DNA from: Nelumbo lutea
Lineage: Eukaryota > Streptophyta > Magnoliopsida > Proteales > Nelumbonaceae
Reading direction: 5' to 3'
DNA length: 64,000 nt
Assembly: GCA_022828595.1 (NCBI GenBank)
Contig: JAKGHH010000001.1
Span: forward strand, 119,920,999-119,984,998
Positions 49,601 through 61,600 of the stretch are shown here, in pieces (position 1 is the stretch's first letter; each line of letters starts with the position of its first letter). The translations under genes and the position numbers were made by a program. Below the pieces are notes generated by a model, which saw only the letters and a program-made list of their open reading frames with translations, searched no databases and was not told the origin of the DNA.

Positions 49601-52600
49601 TATCTCACTTGTCAGGATAGGAATAATCAAGTGTCATGTGGTATCAATATTTATCAAACACCAATAAAAACATTCTAAAATGCAGATTCACAATATTTTT
49701 AAATCAACTTTTTTATACAAAATCAAATAATTCAGTACAATAATGTGCCAAGCACCCCTAAGTCCTTGGCTAGACACCATGATCATTTTGCTTTTACACC
49801 TGCCCCTATTGGGGGATTAAACCCTATTACAATTGGATTTTGTTTGCCCCTTCTTGGCTAATCTAGCATCCAAGTTATTGGTTGATCATGATACCTGTAG
49901 ACTATTTTAGCTCTATCGTCAGCTTCTCGATCTCCCTCAGACTACACCTATAGTTCCATGGCCCAGTAGAATTCCTTCTCAACCACCCAATAATCACTAT
50001 AATCTAGAGACTTTTCCAGCCATAATCCTTGTAATACTACCCACAATTCTGCTCATGTTAAATCCATCATCCCAATAGGAGAAGACCCAGAGTATAGAGC
50101 TAATATGTTTCCATCTCCTTCCCTAAATAAATCAGATTCACAATTCAAGAACCGGGCTCTTACAATGAGCTAATATCTAGAACAAATGCTACTTCGAGGG
50201 GTGCAACTAGGGCGATATCTGGATGGGCTTTTGTCAAAAACTCAAAATTCGAATAGGCCTGGTCGATAGCCCAAGCAAGTAGAGTGTAAAATAACAACTC
50301 GGGCCAACTTGAGTTGTGCTTCTACTCTTCCCCCCACAACAATCAATAAGGAATTAATATTAGAAAAATTTTAGCATTTCTGAAAACTATTCATCCAATA
50401 TTGACCAATCAATGGTACAAAGCCAACTTTACATGTGAAGGGCATTGTGAAAATGGTTTCTCATTACCAAGCTTCTGCTGTAAAATATGATAGTACAGAG
50501 ATATCTATTTTTCGTTATTCCAGAGTCCAGGTATCTAAATAGGAACTAACTAGACAACATAACCAACCCAACCAGCAAGGGCGAAAGACCTTAAAGAACT
50601 TCTAAGTGCAACATAGTTTCATGAGTATTTTGGCTCTTCTACAGTAATTCTCATCCTCAAAGGGCACAATCTAAGAATAGAAATCTTCCAACCAACCTGC
50701 AGTATTGCTTATTTGTGAGTTTGAGATCAGGCAAATGTAAAGTCACTGGTCACTACACAAAAGTTGCAGAAAGAAAGATGAGATTCCACAGAAGACGTCA
50801 TTATCTTAAAGTGAAAGCTAGGTTAGCAGCAAGGAAAAGCCTTTCAATATATGAAAGGGATTCAACTGATTCCCAGCTGTTACAAAAATTGCTGTAGGTA
50901 GTATACCAAAGCAGGGAATCTCTATTTATTTCTCCAGCCTGCTATAAGAGACTAATCCATGTACTATTATGGCAGATTTGCTAAGAAATTTTCTTCCCAT
51001 GACACCATTTGCTCGAGTTCAATACAACTTGCAACAACTAAGGACCACCAAAGGACTATTGAATTTACTTGTGGCACTGAACCAAGCATTGTGCCAGAAT
51101 AGGACCATGTAGCCAAACCTCATTTAATTGGAAAAAGGCTTGGTTAAATTGAGTTGATTTTTGCCAAGATGTGTTCAGAAGTACGACATAATTTGGCATT
51201 ATGGTCCCTTCTATGGTAAATCCTCATCCACAAGAGTATTTATATGGTAAGAAAATCTTACAAGGACATCCGATCCATATTGACAGGTTCAGAAACACAG
51301 TATCCTCCTATGCAAGTTGAACTCTGGTGATTAAAATCCATCTCTAGGTATGCTGCAGTTATAGATAAATACCAGGACCTTCAATCTTCCTAACTCACAC
51401 CTTTCACTTACATGATGGTTCATGACGCTTCTGCAGGTTCTGGTCTATCAGTGGATCGAGAATTGCTAGTTATCCACGGATCATTGCTTTAGATTCGAAG
51501 CTTCCACCATCAGCTATTGAATTTAAATCTAAGAGCCACAGATTCATTCCGTCGAGACATTCCACTCAACCATCTGCTATCTGTATTAGGTAGGTGCCTC
51601 CTCCCTTGTGACTCCTTTTACCAAGTAACATTAGGTTGTTTCCCACAAAAAAGGGTCTAAAATGTTATCTTCATTGCCAAAACAATTGATATGAAAAATA
51701 ACATTCATCCTTTTCATTAACTGTTCATTTGTATTAAAAAAGCTACGAGACAAAAAGAAAATGTTACAAAAAAGTGTTGAAATCCATGGGGTGTTGAAAT
51801 CCAACATGTCCAAAAAGGACATGTCTATTTATTTAGGAGAGTCCATATAATACTTAGGCCTTATTTGGTTCGCAAGAATAGGGGTCTGGAATTGGAATCG
51901 GAATGGGCTATTCCAATTCCAACTGTTTGGTTGAGTGGAATCGGAATCCATTTCCATTCCTACTGGAATGCCATTCCCCCATTTGAGGGAATGGCCATTC
52001 CCTGCCTCTCCCTTGGGAATGAAATCCCATTCCTATTGATTATAATTCTCATTCTTATTCCTATCTGAACCAAACAAACTATGGAAATAGAAGATTCCGA
52101 TTTTGATTCCGATTCCAAATGCAAACCAAACGAACCCTTATTAAACTAAGAATACAATTTAGACATGTTATCCTTGCCAAAAACAATAAGAATACATCAT
52201 AAAGCTCAAATTTCTATGCGTGGGGTACTATCATAAAGCTCAGCCAATCCCGATTCCCTTTATCCAGGCTTGGGACCAGCCATGTGGGTGTCAATGCTCT
52301 ACATGTAAAATATTATTATTGGGTCAAAATGAAAATTATTAATTACACAAATTTATCCATCATTTGAACTAAAAAGTTGGCATAGAACAGTTTGATTTAA
52401 TTATGTTTTAATATGGAATAACAAATTTAATTTCAACACATTCTTCACCTCACTTTGACTGCTGAATCTATTGGCTTAATCCAATGCAATTATAACATTT
52501 CAATTACTGTGATAGTAAATAAAATATACTAAAGGACGAAACTAGGTACTGAGTTTTATGGAAATGATACAATTTTATTTTATTTGAACCCAATAATTTA

Positions 52601-55600
52601 GACCATGTGCCGGAGCAATACTTGAGCAAAAGGAGTTTGAATTAGTGACACTATAACCATAAAAACAAAACATCAATTAATATATAAACTATTAATTATT
52701 TATGGATTTGACTAAATTAGAATCACATTTTTTTTCTTTTTTGAGCTAGCTGTTTGTTGCATATTTTTGTGCGTTAAATAATTCCCAATTGCTCAAAATG
52801 AAGTCTAATTGTTATTTTGCATTGAAAAGTTGAGATCCCCTACTTTTTCTCTTGAAAATTTCCACACTAGTCACAGTAGATTTTTAAGATGATATGGTAC
52901 AAGGTAAGAGTTTCATACATCAAATTGGTATCAGGAAAAAATATTATAAATTACATATAGATAGCATGTCTATAAGGTAGGTAAAAACATTGAGCCTAGT
53001 TTTACAAGCTTAACAAGACAATCATCTTTTGTATCTTGACAAATAGGCCTGGAAGGAGACTAAACCAATGCAAAACAACCGTCCAAATGGTCTATAAACA
53101 ACGACTAAACAAGAGGGAAAGTTCCAAAAAGTAGGACTGAGGGGAAGCATAGTTGTTAATGAACCAAGGCGAGGATAGGCAACAGGGGGCGCTTAGGCGA
53201 TGGATATTTTTTTAAGTAAAACCATATAATCTAGGGTAGTTCCCTAGGTTCTATAACCATCTTTCCTTAATAATTATCCATAATTTTCATAAGAGAAATA
53301 TAAATTTCATGTTTTAAGTTTAGAAAATCAACATTTTATGAGAAGAAAATGAATAAACGAAAGAAAATTCAAAAAATATAGGGGCCGAACCCCTACTTTT
53401 GTTATAGGAAAAGAAGAAAATAAAAGGTGGAAGAAGAAGAAGATTTGTAAGAAGAAAATATGTTGATTAGACAAATTTTTAAGTTCTTTGAGGATTCAAT
53501 CAATGATCAAAACTTTGATACGATACGCCCTGTATCGGGTGTATTGTAATGTATCTTTGGCACCCCAATACACATGTTTACAGGTGTTTTCAAGAACCCA
53601 TTTTTTAAAATAATATATATATATATATATAAATGAAATTGAAAACCAAAGAAATAAAAAAAATAGGGGGAGTATCATTATAAGTACTAATACACCTCTA
53701 CCGTTAGTAATATTTGTGTAGATTAAACCCTAACAAATAAGAAAACAATAAAAACAAATTAGTACATAAACACAAAATGAGTATTCTAGTTTAATAATGC
53801 CTATTTTATAATTATAATGTCAAAAAATTAAAAATATAGAAGTATTTTATAACATAGTGTGTACAAAACTACTTGGCAACTGGGTGAGGTGAGCCTTCAA
53901 GGGTGCCTTGTTGCCTAGGCATCGCCTTGACAACTATGGAGCTGAAGGCAGTATCCACCGATTTGTTTGTTGATCAAACCCAAATCAACAAGAAACTAAT
54001 AAAAATAACTAGTATATGAAAATATCATAAACCCACAAAATGAATTATTTAATGTAACATCATCGTCTAAGCCTTATCCAACTATATGGGGTCAGCAACA
54101 TGAATCCTATTTCACCATTCTGTTCTATTTATGAGTGCTAAAATCATCTATTACTACATTGACCCATGTTCTTTTTGTTCTACCCTAGCCCTTCTAGCCC
54201 CTTAAACTTGCAACAGATCGATTTTTCTTATGGGTGCTATCAATGATCTTCAATGCACATGACCAAACCATCTTAATCTACTTTCTCTCATATTACCACC
54301 TACTAGAGCTACTCCTATGTTGACTTCATTTACGACCCTATCCTTTCTAGTTTTTCCACTCATTGATCTAAGCAAACTCATTTATACCACACTCAATTCT
54401 TAGACATGTTCTTTCATGATTGCCCAACACTTTACTCTACACAACTTAGCTGACCTTACAATTATTTTCCAAAATTTTGCTTCTAATCTATATTGCACTC
54501 ACATATCAAATAAGACTTTGGATGCATCACTTGCACATCCCGCTCTAATTCTATCAATGCCATCCCCAATCCCTCTTTTGTTAAGAATTATTGAACCAAG
54601 ATACCTAAGTGCATTACATTAAGTTATCTCTTGGTTTATAATCCTATGTTTACCCTGATTTGCACTCCTATTATTATTAAATTTATGTAGCCCATATTCT
54701 ATTTTAGTCCTTATTTTAAAACTTATAATTTTTAAGGTATTTGTCCATATACTTAATTTTGCATTTAATTTTACATTAGTTTCATCAATTAAAATAATGT
54801 CATCATCAAACAACAAGCACCACTGGATCCCCTCTTGAATATATTTAGTCAATTCATCTATTATTAGTGCAACTACAAATAAATAAGGGCAAAGTGCTAA
54901 ACCTTGGTGACGACCCATCATAACTATAGAATCTATTGCCTATCCCATAGGTATTCTAACATTGGTGTTGCATCCTCATACATATTCTTAATTATGCATG
55001 CATACCTATTTGAAACCCCTTTCTTTTCCAAGAGTCACCTTATAAACTCTTTAGGGATTTTATCATATGCTTTCTCTAGTTCAATGAACACCATATGAAG
55101 ATTTCACTTCATCTCTCAAAATTTTCTCACCAATTGTCCCGAAATAAAGATAGCGTCCATGGTTGATCTCACTAGCATAAACCAAAATTGGTTCATTGAT
55201 ATACCTGTATCATGTAATATAACCTTTGCTCAATTATTCTCTCCCAAAGTTTTATAGTGTGATTCATGAGTTTAATCCTTCCATTTGTCAATAGTCATTA
55301 TAATTTTATATCACATTTGTTCTTAAACAAATACAAGCACCATACTATTTTTTTTCCAATCATCAAGAATCTTCTTTTCTTTCATTATCTTATTAAATAG
55401 GTTAATTAGTCATAATGAGCCTACCTCTCCCATGCCTTTTCCACGGTCCTATTAGAAATACCAACAAATTCTAATGTCTTTCTCTTCGTATTATTTAGCA
55501 CCTCCTTTACTTAAATAATTCTAATTTTACAAAGACAAGTGTGATTTCTAACACTATTATAGTTATTGATCTCTCCTTCATTAGCACCCTCTACACGTTC

Positions 55601-58600
55601 AATAATTTTTCAAAATAGTTTTCCCATCTTTCCTTGATAATCAAGTTGGGATTTTGAACTGACAATTTGGGTAAGTCGAATTAGAGTATCCGATTGGATA
55701 TATAATACAATGATTCGATTTGATTTGAGATTTGAGAAATTATTGGATATTTGATGATAAATCCATTTCGATTCGTTTAATTTGATTGAAATTAAAAAAA
55801 AAAGAATAAATCAAAGGAAAAAAAAAAAGAAAAGATGTTAGGGTTAGGGTTCGGTGCATACCTTGCTCTTGTAATATCTTATATTTGGATCAATTCTTGT
55901 TGTTCATGTTTTGCAACCAAAACCCATTGTTATTCAAGATTTTTTGCAATGGTTAAGGAATGGACAATGAAAATTTTAGGTGAAATCCGCAACAATCCAC
56001 TGAATGTTGGATTGAGTCAATTGGACAAGGTAGACAGTCAAGATGTCAATACCCGGCTTCCTCTCCTTGTTAATGAGGAGGTAAAGCTTAACTCCATATT
56101 TTCTAAGCTCTTTGACATGGATCAAGCCGTCAAGGGTGAGGAGAATGTTTTGGCAAAAACCTACCATACATAAACTTCCTTGTCAACATTTCCGCTTGAG
56201 TTCAAGAATTGATTTAGATTCAACATCTAAATCGTACAACTTGTCTGCTTCGCCATTGTCATCCTTACCGAAGATTTCTAATGGTTGGAGTTTCTTGCAC
56301 TTCGCTGCAACGAGATTTCAAAGCTTTTCTTCTACTATTTATTTTAGATCTGGATTTCGATTTATTTATTTGCTTTGTTTCTTTTTCATTGGGGATAAAA
56401 AGGAAAAAAACAAAGAACAAAGATGAATGCTCTTTGTTTTGTCGCATTAGCTAAGGGTAGGGAAACCTAACATAGGGAATAGGGAATTATTAGGTTAGGG
56501 TTTCTTGTTTGGCCACTTAGGGCCTGTTTGGCAATGTTCTGCAAGAGTGTTTCTCTCGTTCCCGATGCTCCTGTGGAACAAAAACATGTTTGGCAAACAA
56601 ATAAAAACACGAGAAACAAGTCATTCACAAGTGAAAACAATGCCCAAAAAATGTGGGAGTGACAAATCAACACTCCCAAAAAACACATTCTCAAGAAAAA
56701 CGTAGTTCCCACATCATCCCAGTTTATTTACAAACATGTATTCGCTCTTCCCACGTGAGAGAAGAGGCAATGTCATCATTTTGCATTGACATATACTCTC
56801 CATCCCTCCAAGCCCTAGTCTTCGAGAAATCATCTTCATTTGTTCTCAGTGCTCCCACTATGAAACAAGGACCAACAGCTAACGACCAGTTTATCATCTC
56901 TGACAACCATTTTCTAGTCAAAATCCCATACATGAGTAAAGTTTTCTTCATTGTTGGAGTTTATAACTTTGTATGCTTTGTTTTTTCATCCTAAAACTTT
57001 TTCCATGCTCTATTTTCTTCCTAAATGCATATCCTTTGTTGTTATCTTCACAATCTCAAACTACTACATGCCCGTAAGGTGAAACATCTACTATTGCACA
57101 GACCTTGTCTCAGGAAGTAGGTAAAATCGATGTGAGAATCATGATTGTAGTGCTAATTTAGATCCCCAGGCCTCCAATCCCCCCTATCCTCGAAATAATA
57201 AGGAATAGTTTTGCTATCAAAACACTATTTCTGTTTTTGTAGAACAAAAATCCGTTTTCAAAAAATAGTTTTCCAAACACCTTTGTTGCTTCCGAGGAAC
57301 AAGAAATAAAATTCTTGTTCTAGATTAGGAATTTCTAAAAGAATAGGAACATGTGAGAAAATTGCCAAATAGGACCTTAGGAAATAGGTAATTAATAGGC
57401 TAGATTTCTTTTGTCTTATCACCAAACAAAAACAGGTAAAGTTTATACGTGTATCTTATGGTTACACATACATATGTGTAAATATATAATGTAATATATC
57501 ACGTATTAATCAAATCAAATCAGATTTTTTCACATTGAATCAGGGATATATTCGAATTCAATCCAATAAGTAAACGAATCGAATTTATTGATTTGATCCA
57601 ATTCGATAGTCCGATTAGATATATTCGAATCCGACGTAATTAGATCAAAATCCAATCCATTTTCACCCCTATATAAGTTCCATTATCCCCCTCTTTAGTG
57701 CCTAATTTATGATAGATCTCATTGAATTCCTTAAACTAAACTTCACTTTCTTCCTAACTTCCTTTCTTATGGTTTTAATTTTTCAAGTGCTCTCTATTTT
57801 TAGTCTTGCCAATCTTTATGAGATGCTCGTTTTAACATGACCATATTTTGAACCTCTTCATTCAACCAACAAATTTCTTTAGCACTTTTATACTTCCCTT
57901 TAGATCATCCTAAAATGTTCTTTCCCACTTTTTATCTTCAATACCTATCGTTAATTTTTCCATCTAAACTCCACTTTCCTTCTACTAACAAGCTAACTCT
58001 AAATTGTGCTAGTCTTTTTTCTTATTATTTATTTTAGGTTTCCCCACCCAATTCTGAGACACTTACTTTCTTCCTTATTTCCCTTCCATTTCCTGATGCG
58101 CACATCTACCACCGCTATTCTATGTTGTGTTATTAAGCTTTCCCCTAGAATAACTTTAAATTCCTTATACACCATTCATTTTGTTCTCCTGGTAACGAAA
58201 AATCTATTTTACATATTTTTGGTCCACTTTTAAATATTATTCAGTGTTCATCCTTCTTTTTAAAATATGTTTACTAGTGCCATATCATACCATTACAAAT
58301 TTAAAATTTGCATCTCCTGTTTCATTCCTCTATCCAATCACAAATCCTTTGTGCACCGTATTATATCCTACACTTCTTTTCCCGACAATCCCATTTAGGT
58401 CTCCTCATATAAGAATCTTCTCTTCATTTGGAATTTCTTGAATTAATCCTTCTAATTTCCCCAAAATACTCTTAATCTTCTAAACCCACTTGTGGTGCAT
58501 AATGTAACAATTTCTACTGTAATATAATAAACTCATAAAAATATAAATACAGTACCTTTTATAAAAACAAGCCATCACTCTAGGTTCCTACCTAGGCATT

Positions 58601-61600
58601 GCCCTGACAACTAGGATTAGAAGTTTCTCTGCAAGGCTAAAGATAGTACATAAAAATGAAGTTATATATCTAAAAACAAAGTTAACAAGGTAAAGCTCTA
58701 AGCACAACAATAGACTTGTGCCTTTCCATAGTAAGTGACCATGATTAAGGTAAAACTCAAGCACCTTGCCACATCTTGCTTGAGCAAAGGATAAATGGAA
58801 CTTGTAGCTAAAGGTTTATTGGCAATCGAGGAAGGTTCTAGTCAAGGTAAGGTAGTGTTTTAAAAGTGCAAGGTGCAAAAATGGTGCAAGGGCCAATTTG
58901 CACCCGAGGCGCAAAGCGCAAGGCGAGGCACACACCTTTTTGAAGCAAGGTGCAAAACTACAAAAATTTGCTAAAAATAAAAAAAAGGCCAAAATTTTTC
59001 AAAAAATGTAAAAAATAAAAAAAATATATATTAAGCATAATATTAATAAGAAATCTAAACTTAAATTTTAAAATTAATGGTTTACAAACCTATTATCTAA
59101 AATTAAAATACATAAACATGACATGTAAAGCATATTTAAATGAAAATTTAAAAATAAAATCACATATAAAACACTTTCTAGCATGTAAAGCCCATAATCT
59201 CTTTTTTTTCCTCAATTGCATTACTTAAAGTAGCTAATGTGATATAAAACATATTATATTCTTAATTCTACGAGTCAATTTTGTGCCATGCCCCTCGAGG
59301 CAAGCCCAAACAAGTCCATGTAAAACATATTACATTCTTGTTTGGGCTTGCCTCAAGGGGTGTGATTGAGGTTCAAGGGCGAAGCCCTCGGCCCCACCAC
59401 TAGATTCAGAAAAGCGTACAATTTTCAAAAGGCACATATTTGGGCCAATGCGCATCTGGGTGAGGCACCTATCCTAAAATGTGCCCTGACTATGCACTTC
59501 AGTGCACCTTTTAAATCACTGGTCAAGGCCAAAGGTTTTGGAGCCTTCTCGAGTGTTCTCCAATAGTCTAGAGTTCTCTAGAACTTTCTAGACTTGTGGA
59601 GTAACATGGAGGGTTCTATGGCCTAGACCTAGAGATATCTAGAAGTATCTAGGCATGCTCTAGAGAATTCTATAAATAGGGACCCCTCCCTCGTTTGTAG
59701 CCATCCAAAGAGTGATCCAAAAGTCGTATGCCTTGTAAAGCTTTGTGAGTGTAATGCAAAGTTTATTTCCAACATCCCTTGTCCTGAATGTTAGTGTTCC
59801 TTAGTGTTCCTTAGGCATAAACTTAAGTTTTGATACACGTTCCCTGGATAACTAAGGCACCATAAAAGTTAGAGGGTCATCGAGGGATAGTGGGATCTAC
59901 TAAACTCACCAATTCTGCTTATGGGTAAGGAACATTCATCCAAACAAGACTCTCTTCCTTTCAAAATCTCTATATTGTTCCAATTTTACCGAATGTCTCC
60001 GAAGAGACACCCAATAAAATTTATAAATCAACTATGATTAAGTATTTTATGAAAAAATAAGCAATCGGAGATCTCTTACATTAGAAGTAGAACATTTTCT
60101 AATAAAAAATGAGAAATTTTTCCTATACCTCTAGAAGAACTTGTTTACTAGAGGCTGACTTTATTTCAAAACCTACCTGACTCCCTCGCAAATGACAAGC
60201 CTTGGGAAGCTAACTATTTTGTGGGACACCTATACCATCTTGGCCCCCATTTATTTGTCATATATGTATCCATATTGGGGATGATGACAGATAAATAATA
60301 GAAAGGAAAATGGAGAAGATAAAAGGAAGTCCTCGTAATTAATGCTCCTAACAACACTGGATTTGGCTAAAGAATTCATCAAGCCTTTTCCCAAGCATGA
60401 AGCCAAGAGAATGAGATGTTCAACCTAGAAGCTGTAGTAAAGATCAACTTAATCAATCACCAAGTGGCATACTTCCTCCTCTTAGTTAGCCGAAAGATGG
60501 TACTCAAATGCTCAAACTATGATATGCTATTAATACAAGAAATACAAAGACAAGGAAGATTGAAGCCAACAAAAAGAAAATTGCTTTAGACCTATTAGCC
60601 TCCCCAATTTCTATTTGTACAAAGAATTTTGTGTATGACTTACCTACTTTTACCAATCTCCCCAAATAACGCAAGGTCCTTGACTATCAAAAGAAAGCCC
60701 ATGTAAGTTAACTTAATCCAAGCACAAGGGGTGGTATCAATAAAGGGAACGCAGCCTAGAAAGGGCAAGAGAGAAAGGAATAGATAATAGCAACGTAACC
60801 GCTCAACGCCAATACATAGAAACTCATGGGAATTAGTGCTACTGGGGATGAGGGGAATACTGAAACCTGTAATTCTATTTTAAAACTAGAGAAATTGAAA
60901 TCAGCTATTGTTATTTAAAAGAAGAGGAAAAAGGAGTAAATGTGGTCATAGAAGTAAAGAAAATGTGACAAGATGAAGGAAAAGGTATATGGGGGGAGAG
61001 CAACTGCTTGATAATCTGCATCTATTAAGTACTTTGTTTGGACCATTTGTTTTGGAGGGAGGAGTTTCCAGATTTTGAAAGTGTCATTGCTAATGCTGAT
61101 ACATGTTATTGGCACGAATTCTACCAGCATCAAGTTGAACTTTCAGGGGTTTCTTTTGGGTTTCTTCTATTGGGAATTCTTCTTGGTCAAGATAATGAGA
61201 TGTTGAAACACTTTTTTTATTTTGTATAAGACATAGGTGCATTCTAATATCTAAGGGGAGAATGGGGCTAAGGGATTTTCTTAATTTCCCTTGAATCCTT
61301 ATCCTACTGTATACATTTGTATCTTCTTTGATGCAGGAGCTGATGAATCAAAATTGGAAATTTTGAATTTCTGTGTTTTTGGAGAATAGGGGTATTTTTG
61401 TCATTTTGATTATTCTATGCAGGATGGTCCAGCCTATTGGTTTGATTTGTCAGTCATAGTTTAGTCATGTTTAAATTTTCAGTCATTGGTGAAGTAGTTT
61501 AAGAATTACTTAGCTTTCATAACTTGGTGTGGTAGAATGGTAATTTGAGTTCAATCCAATTGCAAACAAGTTCAGATCACTATAATCAGATCACACCCAA

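Larger units (their letters stand above)
54058..58540 (-). mobile_element. RTE-type LINE, split by nested insertions
   Basis: The low end (CATCGTCTAAGCCTTATCCA, 54061 on) is the common 3' end of plant RTE LINEs in reverse. Minus-strand RT lies at 55640-54600 and endonuclease at about 58480-58060. Unrelated DNA at about 55640-57670 separates them. Many stops and frameshifts. Confidence 0.8.

Noticed and set aside
50715..50897. Basic 60-codon ORF
   Set aside because: Ribosomal-protein-like composition only by chance; no family match I can support.
55835..56173. 112-codon plus-strand ORF as a gene
   Set aside because: It lies inside a nested nonautonomous element, has no recognisable motif and no splice or promoter context.
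56520..57376. Possible solo LTR
   Set aside because: Ends lack TG/CA and the flanks show a 3-bp TTA duplication with inverted ends, which fits a Harbinger-like element better.
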